Below are positions 30,626 through 38,576 of a DNA stretch of 64,000 bases, in pieces. Within the stretch, counting starts at the first letter, position 1, and each line of letters starts with the position of its first letter. The stretch lies in the NCBI GenBank assembly GCA_037833965.1, contig AP031351.1, forward strand, positions 7,700,501-7,764,500. Direction: 5' to 3'. This DNA comes from Marchantia polymorpha subsp. ruderalis. Taxonomy: Eukaryota; Streptophyta; Marchantiopsida; Marchantiales; Marchantiaceae. Made by a program: the position numbers and the translations under genes. The notes below the pieces were generated by a model. The model searched no databases and was not told the DNA's origin. It saw nothing but the letters and a program-made list of their open reading frames with translations.

Positions 30626-31872
30626 TGTGGTACCCCACTTTTGGTAATTTTGAGGAAATTAAAACATTTTTGGAAAAAACTGTACCCTGGCAGCATTGTA
30701 AATAGCCTTCGGTACATCAAAACAGAGTGAATCCGGAAGATCGCGGGGATTCTCGAGGGATCTTGTAGAATCTAGGATTTGGGGTGCAGCAGTAAGGATG
30801 GGCACCACCCTCCCTGCGAGCGCTGCAGTTAGGATCCCTGCGACGCAAGGCGCAAAACCCGCCTTCGGAGGTTGCGTCCGCGGCGGTAGGGAAATCCTTC
30901 ATAATTAGGTCAACCCTCGGGCGCCTTGACCGAGTTAGGGTCTCGTTGGAAAGAGCTCGACGCACTGATTCCAACGAGTCCAAGAACGCTTGGAACGGAT
31001 GAGGACTTAGGGAGTTATCACTATTGGAAGATACGTAGACGTTCGCCTTCGGCGGAAGGAGTTCGCCACCGGCGGGAATTCCGCCTACGCGGAAGGGGGA
31101 ATCAAGTTTTGTCCTATGCGCGGACGAAGGAAGTTCGCCTGTGCACAGGCGAGGTAGGGTTTGGGGAGGCGCGAAGTCCGCCTACGCACAGGCGTTCGCC
31201 TGTGCACAGGCGCTTCGGCGTCGGCGGAAAATCCGCCTTGGGCCCTAGAAATGCGCCTTGTGAGGTAGAAAGTGTACGGCGCCTTCGGCGCCAGCGCGGC
31301 GCCGCGGACGAGCAAGGAGCCGCCAGAGTAATCAAATCCGTACGGACCATGCGGACGGGACGGGTGGATGCGCTCTTGGACGGACGGAGTTGCGGCGGCG
31401 GAAGCGCCGACGAAGAGACAAGGAACGGACAGTCTGGACGGAGACGGCTGACCACGGTCAACGCCTTCCGCGCCAGCGCGACGCCGCGGACGGAATTCGC
31501 CTGCGCACAGGCGAGCGCCTGTGCACAGGAGGATGAAGTTCCGCGCCGGCGGAGAATCCGCCGAGGAGTCTGCCTGCGCACAGGCAGGAGTTGAACTTTT
31601 GTCCGACATGCGGACACACGCGTCGAGGCAGAAGGGGATTGGCCGAGGGGCGGTACGAACAAGTGTACCGCGCAAGGCGGAAAACTCGCCTTCGGCGCTG
31701 CACTCCCATGTCCGCGGGGTAATACGCTCGCGGAGTTCAAATCCGCCAATTCGAGCGTGAGAGTTTAATCGGCGACGGCGGAGCGTGAAGCCGCGCGTGA
31801 GAGCGGAGACCGTTCCAGCGTAGAGCCGGCGCGACCATCAAGTGAGACGTCCTCCACGAGCAAGAGCCGACC
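30626..31872 (+). other. B2 U3 leader rich in short palindromes
   Basis: 1.2 kb without a convincing gene. It holds copies of CGCCTGTGCACAGGCG (31136-31151, 31197-31212, near 31515), GGCGCC-TTC-GGCGCC (31278-31292) and several TCCGCGGA-like palindromes. Open frames on both strands here are by-products of the high GC content and palindromic composition. Confidence 0.7.
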
Positions 31873-34800
31873 ATGACCTTCGACCGGGCGGCGGAGAGCG
31901 TCCCATTCTTGAATTCGCGATTCCAATCTCTTGTGCGCGCTGCGCGCGTCCATCTGCTGGCTGCTAAACATTCTCGACGTCGCCGCACAGGGGATTTCTT
32001 GGTGATTGAGGGAGAAGTGAGTGCGCGTGATTTGGAATTGAGGGCGATTAGAGTTTGCCGAGAGAGAAAGGAGCTCGAGCGGTGCGGAAGTAGAATGAGC
32101 GGGCGAGCGAACTCCAGGAACGCAATGACGAGACCGGGCAGATTGCGGATGGTGCCGCTTCGCCTACCACAGAACGGGCTGCGCGCTTTCGAGGAGCGCT
32201 TAATAGCAAGAAAACTCGATTTCTTGCTATGGGGATGGAACTACATCTGTGCGAACATGGTGCGCGAGTGGCTAGAGCCACAGGGACCACCCTCGCGCGG
32301 ATTGCGTCCGCATGTTGATCGGTGGACAGTCCAAGATTGGGCGCAGGCATTGGGAAGATGTGCCGGCATGCCAGGGCATCTCCTCTTCGACAGTGAGAGC
32401 ATCAAGGTGACCAAGCAGGAAGAGGCGCAATTTGTGGAGCTGTTCAAGACCGGGAGGTCTACCAAGAATGGGTACAGGACCCGTGATTACAAGGATCGAT
32501 TTCGCCGGACTCTGTCCGCGGCGCTGATGCAATTACTGCAGCCACACCGCGCCTGCTACATCACATTGTGGCAGGTCCCTTTTGTGGAGTGCGTCATCGA
32601 GGGAACTCCAATTCACTGGGCGAGCATCCTGCACAGGGTGATGCGACAGCACGCTTTTGAGGAGAAGGGGGGGACTCTAAACCATCTCTCTCCTTTCCTC
32701 ATCAATTTTTATCGACAGCGGAATTGTTTGACAGCGGCGGAGCTTGAGCATTTTCCGCCGTTGTCCGTCGACCATCCCGGGAAGTATGTGCGGGAGAATG
32801 AGGTCGACACTGATGCAGAGGAGTCACCGACTTCTACCCCATCAAGGCGGAGGGACGAAGGGAGAAACACTCCTGCAGCACGAGTGCCGCGGAAGCGGCG
32901 ATGGAGAGAAGAGTCCGAAGAGGAGCAGCATCAAGAACCCTCTGCTCCCATTCGACCGCGGCCGTTGTACGAGTCATACAGCCGGCCGAAGCAGAAGGCA
33001 CGCAGACTGGTGTTACCAGCCAACAGTGCGGACACGGCGACGATTGCGACGGAGAAAGGAAGTGCGTCGCCAGAGAAGCATGAGGAAGCGCGGACGACCG
33101 CAGGAGCAACGGACCACGCTGCAGCCTCGACGGGCGAGAGGCCGCCTACGGGCCAAGGGCCTCCGGAGTTACCACGTGCGTTGCGGAAAGGTGTTCCGTT
33201 TGCGCACAGACGAGACTCCGCGGACGGACGAGCCTCCGCGGACAGACGATCACAAGTGGACGTAGATCTACGCTTACGCGTAGGAAGGAGCAGTCCGCCT
33301 GTGCACAGGTCGCCTGTGCACAGGTCGCCTCCACACGTGCCGCCTGTGCACAGGCAGGAATCACCCCCGTTCCAACGTAGGAAGGGGAAGGAGCCGGCGG
33401 AAGACCCGCCTACGAGCCACCGGCCCTCGGGGCCAGACCCTCCGGCGCACCACGCGCCGCAATTTGCGCCTTCGGCGCCAGGGCCTTCGAGCCGAGGAGA
33501 TACGAGCAGGGAGTGTGCGGAGGCCACACTATCGGCGGGTAATCCGCCGGTAGATGCGCCTTCGGCGGTAGGGCCTCAGGGCCAAGGGACATCGGGCGAG
33601 CGACCCCCGGCCATGTCGCCTTTGGCGATGGACGTCCGCGGCGCTACGCCTGCGGCGGACAAGGCGCCGGCATTTGCGCCTGCGCACAGGCCAAGCACAG
33701 CCCCCGCGGACCGATCAAGGGAGCAGCAACAGACGGAGGAGCGGAGTGACTGTCCGCGGGATGAAATTTCGATGCGCGATGCGCAATCAAACCCCGCGCA
33801 GCCACCCTCCGCTCGATCGCCTTCGGCGGCGGGCGTCGGCGGCAGAGAGGACACGGTAGACGACCAACAAGCGAGCGGCGGGGATGCCGCACGGGCACAT
33901 TCGCCTACCGCCTTAGACATTTTGGCGAAGAGCAGCGAGGCTGCAGCCGTGCCTTCGCAGGCAGCACACGTCGACGACGTGCAGCCCCACTCGGGTCAGT
34001 CGCCGACGCAATCAATGGCGACTGAAATTCTCCACTCGGATGATGACGACGGAGGCTCCACCAAAGAAATGTCAAGAGCAGGGGACACCGAGGAGGAGGA
34101 GGAGGAAATTGTTGGAGCGCCGGCGCCGGCGCTCTCTGAGCAGGTGATTCCGTTGCTGAGGTACTTGGATCGCAAAGTCGATAAATACGCCAACCCACTT
34201 CAGCCGGGATCTTACATCGAGTTAGTGCGCAAGCGGACTCGCACTAAAGTCCACACCAGCAAGCTATTAGCTAGAGTGGACCAGGAGTTGAGGGAATTGA
34301 AGGAGAAGCATGAATGCTTGTGGGGTCAGTATAAACTTAATCAGAAATTCTACAAGTACTCCGAGAAGGTGAGGGATGGGAAACTGGAAGAGCTCACCAA
34401 GGAGCAGGTGAAGGTCACAGAAGCACTAATTTCTGAGCAGGCCCAGAATCGGATTTTGTCAGAGGAGCTCGTGCGACAGACGCGGTTGTTGGAACAGTGT
34501 CAGCTCGCACGGCAGGCGGATGAGGAGGTAATCCGCAAGCTACAGTCAGAGTGTGGCGAATTGAGAGCGCAACGTGCTGAGGCCGAATCGCAATTAGTGA
34601 TAGTTGAAGAGGATCGCAGGAAGGAGGCAGATCGCACAAAGGTGGAGACGGCGAGGCGTGTCGCCCACTGTCTCAAGGGCTACGCCCACTGGGAAGTGAA
34701 GGCGCAGGAGAAACTCACACTGCGTGAGTTTGAACTTCGCGCAGCCGGGTTGTTGTCAGGCGACAGTAGGAGTCGGCGGAAGGTAGCAAAGAAGCTCGAT

Positions 34801-34995
34801 GCTTTTCTGTCGAAGGCGCAGGATACCATGTCCGCCCTCGAAGTGGAGGTGTCCGCGGCGTTACAGCGATTGGGACTGCGCAGTCGAGCGGAAGACTGGC
34901 AGGGTATGGAGCTAGTGCGCGGCAGTCCGCCGCGCAGGAGACGTAGCACAGGTTCCGCGGAGTGTAGTGTAACGTGGTTCCGTGCTGGCGTGTAG
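31873..34995 (+). CDS. LTR-encoded coiled-coil protein of family B (B2 copy), intact
   Basis: 1040 codons from ATG 31873 (MTFDRAAESV). A second possible start is ATG 32125, which aligns with the start of the family A proteins and would give 956 residues. Residues about 85-300 are the conserved domain (LDFLLWGWNYICA, SRGLRPHVDRW, KNGYRTRDYKDRFRR, GTLNHLSPFL). Residues about 300-740 are a Pro/Arg/Ser/Ala-rich, presumably disordered linker built partly from palindromic DNA repeats. Residues about 760-990 are coiled coil (LRYLDRK, QNRILSEELVRQTR, LRAQRAEAESQL), then HCLKGYAHWEVKAQEKL and RLGLRSRAEDWQGMEL. It shares these blocks with family A across well-diverged DNA. No enzyme motif was recognised; function unknown. 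Confidence 0.8.
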   Translation: MTFDRAAESVPFLNSRFQSLVRAARVHLLAAKHSRRRRTGDFLVIEGEVSARDLELRAIRVCRERKELERCGSRMSGRANSRNAMTRPGRLRMVPLRLPQNGLRAFEERLIARKLDFLLWGWNYICANMVREWLEPQGPPSRGLRPHVDRWTVQDWAQALGRCAGMPGHLLFDSESIKVTKQEEAQFVELFKTGRSTKNGYRTRDYKDRFRRTLSAALMQLLQPHRACYITLWQVPFVECVIEGTPIHWASILHRVMRQHAFEEKGGTLNHLSPFLINFYRQRNCLTAAELEHFPPLSVDHPGKYVRENEVDTDAEESPTSTPSRRRDEGRNTPAARVPRKRRWREESEEEQHQEPSAPIRPRPLYESYSRPKQKARRLVLPANSADTATIATEKGSASPEKHEEARTTAGATDHAAASTGERPPTGQGPPELPRALRKGVPFAHRRDSADGRASADRRSQVDVDLRLRVGRSSPPVHRSPVHRSPPHVPPVHRQESPPFQRRKGKEPAEDPPTSHRPSGPDPPAHHAPQFAPSAPGPSSRGDTSRECAEATLSAGNPPVDAPSAVGPQGQGTSGERPPAMSPLAMDVRGATPAADKAPAFAPAHRPSTAPADRSREQQQTEERSDCPRDEISMRDAQSNPAQPPSARSPSAAGVGGREDTVDDQQASGGDAARAHSPTALDILAKSSEAAAVPSQAAHVDDVQPHSGQSPTQSMATEILHSDDDDGGSTKEMSRAGDTEEEEEEIVGAPAPALSEQVIPLLRYLDRKVDKYANPLQPGSYIELVRKRTRTKVHTSKLLARVDQELRELKEKHECLWGQYKLNQKFYKYSEKVRDGKLEELTKEQVKVTEALISEQAQNRILSEELVRQTRLLEQCQLARQADEEVIRKLQSECGELRAQRAEAESQLVIVEEDRRKEADRTKVETARRVAHCLKGYAHWEVKAQEKLTLREFELRAAGLLSGDSRSRRKVAKKLDAFLSKAQDTMSALEVEVSAALQRLGLRSRAEDWQGMELVRGSPPRRRRSTGSAECSVTWFRAGV
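33296..33355. repeat. Cluster of CGCCTGTGCACAGG palindromes inside the coding linker
   Basis: Three copies of CGCCTGTGCACAGG at 33297-33310, 33312-33325 and 33341-33354 lie in frame with the linker and encode PPVHR-type repeats. The same palindrome occurs outside the gene in the B2 leader, which ties the coding repeat to a DNA-level repeat. Confidence 0.8.
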
Positions 34996-35031
34996 CGTAG
35001 TGCAGTGTAGTGCTAGTTAGGACGTAGAAGG

Positions 35032-35060
35032 TATAAAATAGTTCCAGGCGTTTTGCCTGG
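35032..35060 (+). promoter_or_regulatory. LTR TATA box and hairpin of B2
   Basis: TATAAAATA at 35032-35040, then the CCAGGC-GTTTT-GCCTGG stem at 35044-35060. Transcription would start about 30 bases after the TATA box, near the 3' foot of the hairpin. It lies 36 bases after the LTR gene stop. Confidence 0.7.
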
Positions 35061-36008
35061 GGTTCTTTCCCATCAGAAGTGCAGATCAGGAACCCATTTC
35101 CTTTGCGTGTTTGTGTCCTTGAGTTCTGTCACCACGCACGAGGAGTTACAACTTAGCGTTCCGCATTTTGTAGCTGAAGGCCTTCGGCCGAATGTTCAGA
35201 GCTAGTACATTGGTTAGAGACTTGAGTAGTTCGGTTCTGCACCTGCGGGTGACTGCCGATGCTCAGAGCCAGTGACTAGTTAGATACTTGAACAGTTTCG
35301 CCCCTACACCTTCGAGTGTTTCTTTCTGATTGTACTCCTTTGGGATTTTTCCCTTGAATGCCAAAGTGAAGTTTTGCTACTTCGTGTAAGCCTTGGTTGT
35401 AAATTCAGGTTACGCTGCAGCAGGTGCCTTGAGGGTAACCCCTGTAGTATTTCTGGGAATGACAAGTGCCTGAGAATTCAAACTCTTCAATAGACTGTTG
35501 TTGTGTTACTGGAAGGTTTCTCAGTGAGTCCTTCAGTGCGGACCTGTGTTCTCTGCGCGTTTTGTGAGTTGAGAGTGTTGTTCACCGCGTATGAGTGACT
35601 TCGATCCGAAGTAGGCAGTCCAAACCGGGTTTCCTACACTAGCAGCAAGCTAGTGGAAGTGTTGTAAAAGCCGGAGTTGGAAGTCACTACCCGCAGCTTC
35701 GCCGAGTGTGCTCGCGAGAGACTTTCCCCCCCCTGAAATCTTGAGTAGAGGTCCTAACGGATCTCTGGGTTGTGTTTCTGTAGTTTCAGGTGTGTGTGTG
35801 TGTGTGTGTGTTACGCTGCACTGTGCGACCTCCGAGTGCGCTCCGAGTGGACACTTGCAGTATTTCTGGGAGTGACAGTCGCCTGAGAATTCAAACTCCT
35901 CAATAGTCTGTTAAACGTGACACTTTGTACCCTGTGTGTTCCTCTGTCCCTGTGGGTTCGACCTTTCTACCACTATATTGCAGTTTTAGCCTTTAGTGGG
36001 TTATTACA

Positions 36009-36551
36009 ACAAGTGCCTAAGAATTCAAACTCTTCAATAGACTGTTATGGTGTGTTACTAGAATGTTTCTCAGTGAGTCATTAAGTGCGGACCTGTGTTC
36101 TCTGTGCGTTTTGTGAGTTGAGAGTGTTGTTCACCGCGTATGAGTGACTTCGATCCGAAGTAGGTAGTCCAAACCGGGTTTCTTACGCTAGCAGCAAGCT
36201 AGTGGAAGCGTTGTAAAAGCCGGAGTTGGGAGTCACTACCCGCAGCTTCGCTGAGTGTACTCTTGAGAGACCTTCCCCCTGAAATCTTAAGTAGAGGTCC
36301 TGACGGATCTCTGGGTTGTGGTTTTGTAGTTTCAGGTGTGTGTGTGTGTGTGTGTTACGCTGCACTGTGCGACCTCCGAGTGCGCTCCGAGTGGACACTT
36401 GCAGTATTTCTGGGAGTGACAGTCGCATGAGAATTCAAACTCCTCAATAGTCTGTTAAACGTGACACTTTGTACCCTGTGTGTTCCTCTGTCCCTATGGG
36501 TTCAACCTTTCTACCACTATATTGCAGTTTTAGCCTTTAGTGGGTTATTAC
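36009..36551 (+). mobile_element. B0 LTR, terminal segment
   Basis: It begins with the right duplication ACAAG (36009-36013) and continues the B0 sequence (TGCCTAAGAATTC). It matches the last 540 bases of B2, including the (TG)n tract, and ends at 36551 with GTGGGTTATTACA. Host sequence starts at 36552, so this is the outer right edge of the whole nest. Its partner duplication lies left of the window. Confidence 0.85.
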
Positions 36552-38576
36552 ACACTCCAAACTATATCTTGCATAATCTTTAGCCTTGACTCTGAGTGCC
36601 GCGTCTACTGGAAAACTAACAACGATATTCATTTGTCCTTAGAGATTCACAACTTATTACATATCTAAAAAATTGTCTAACCACGACTAGAAATTGTTCA
36701 GCAAATTAAGTCTCCCTACCGATTTGTATTTACTTGGGCTAGTTCACTTTGCTGAAGTGAAGATGACGAGCTAGAATCTTTTGATTTTTTTTGTGTGACC
36801 TTTGCTAACAAGTACAATGGACAGGACATCAACTTTGCTGAAGTAAAGATGCAGGGCTGGAATTATTATTTTTTTCTTTTTTCTGGGACCTTTGCTAACA
36901 AGTACAATGGACAGGGCATTGACTTCACTGCAGAGTCCATCATAACCAAGCCATTATCCTATCTGCTTTATCATCATCCACGCTCTCTTCCATCCTATCT
37001 GCTTTTATCCCCATCCACACGCACTTCTAGCCAAACGTGAGCTCATGACCAAACACGGTCTATATATTTCATGAAAGTTTCAGCATAATTTCTACTAGCA
37101 AATCTTACTGGCTGACAGTCAACATGAGGTGTTCAAGAATATTTGAAATTTACACGTGGCCTTAGTGAAAATTTCGGCTTTCCTAGGACAAGCTGGCGAA
37201 TAGAAGGCATGCCGATAACGCTCGACATACAGTTTTACGTTTCCGATATTCCAGTCCCTTTTCGAGATGCGTGTGCTCTTCTGGAAAAGAAGTCTTTAGA
37301 ATGAGGCTATTTATATCTGTCGTTGAAATGTTCTTTACTTCCGTCTTCCCTTCTCGTTCATATCTCCGGGATCTTTGCTTACCATCGAAACTGTTTTTTC
37401 TTCCGAGACTGCTATTAGCTTCATTTGCTCCGATACGTTGCAGAAACGCATGAAAGAGAGATAACCCAGTCCACTTGACGCCCATGATTGTTTCAATCAA
37501 ACCATACGTTTTTAACATGCTGCAAGATGAATGCAGAATGAATATCCTAGTCAAGCACTTGCAACGAGAATCACATTCCCCATGATATTCAGCAAATGAG
37601 GTCGTGCATCCTTTGAAAATTTATGCTCCATGTAATTTATGCTCCAGAGTCTCTTTAGCTCAATGTCTACACGCAGTTCAATTGCAAAAGGATTCGTGCT
37701 TCGAAATTACCACATTTATACAAGTGACAGTTCTGAGAGTGCTGGCGAGATAAAATGCACTGAGAACCCCGCTATGAAAGTGCATGTTATTAGGTTGTCG
37801 CACGAAGAATACGGAACAAAAAACTCTGAGAACACCTCAACAAAATATTATAGGAGAGAGATTTGTGCACGAGTTTGGCTATACCGGTAAGATGCATTCG
37901 AACTGGAGTTCTGCCTCCTTAGGATATTTGTGAAATCTTTTGGTCATACAAAGAAGCGCCAGAAGCAGATTCACATGAGCTACAAATTTCTGAGCTTCAG
38001 AGATCAGATATTATGCATGAATTCTACGAGAAGCATTTTCTTTAGTTTAGATTGCTCTCTTGTTTAAGCACGGATACTAGCTGAGAATGACAAAACGTTG
38101 TAATTTTGATTCCGGTCCATCATACATTTGTTGGACCTTCATCGTGCGACAACAGAGGAATCAATCAGGGATATGTGTGGAAGTTCAACGTGACCACCCT
38201 CACGTTTCAAGGGAAAGGTTTTCATCATAGTGAGACTTGCAACGAGACAATATGAGCACTCTACCCAAAAAGTCTACAAAAAGTCATCTTGATAGTTTAG
38301 CCGAACACTGATCTTATTCAGAAACATAATTTTGCGATTGACATGATGGCAAAGATTGTAAAAGACGTCTTCTTGTGAAAACTGCAAGGAAGAATCTGCA
38401 AAGTTGTATATTGCATGAGGGTTTAAACATATGCTTGTCAATTGCATAATGGCATTCTAACCTGTTCAATTCCTAACATGTCAAAATTCCATAACGAAGG
38501 CCTTTATTCATACACTTCTCACACATCCATGCATTCCCACCTTTTTCATGTATTTAACCTGATACAACTTAAAGAT
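36552..38576. other. Host intergenic DNA
   Basis: Unique, moderately AT-rich sequence right of the nest. It holds the short tandem repeat listed separately and a few open frames of about 60-120 codons (for example 37183-37554 minus, 37639-37890 plus) with no recognisable motif, no homologous partner in the window and no clear splice context. I see no gene. Confidence 0.6.
36746..36930. repeat. Imperfect tandem repeat of 86-90 bp
   Basis: CTTTGCTGAAGTGAAGATG at about 36748 recurs as CTTTGCTGAAGTAAAGATG about 86 bases on. ACCTTTGCTAACAAGTACAA at about 36798 recurs 90 bases on at about 36888. There are roughly two and a half diverged units, separated by T-rich runs. Confidence 0.8.

Larger units (their letters stand above)
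30626..36008 (+). mobile_element. Solo LTR B2 (family B), complete
   Basis: 5383 bp from TGTGGTACCCCAC to GTGGGTTATTACA with a 5-bp duplication ACAAG on both sides. It is the only complete B copy in the window and serves as the reference for B0 and B1. The order is a palindrome-rich leader (30626-31872), the LTR gene (31873-34995), the TATA box (35032), the R/U5 region and a (TG)n tract near 35791. No internal gag-pol region is present, so B2 is read as a solo LTR. Confidence 0.9.

Noticed and set aside
30926-31594. 222-codon frame in the B2 leader
   Set aside because: No ATG start, composition driven by palindromes, and no support for conservation in other copies within the window.
37183-37554. 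123-codon open frame, minus strand
   Set aside because: No motif, no homologue in the window, no splice-consistent extension.
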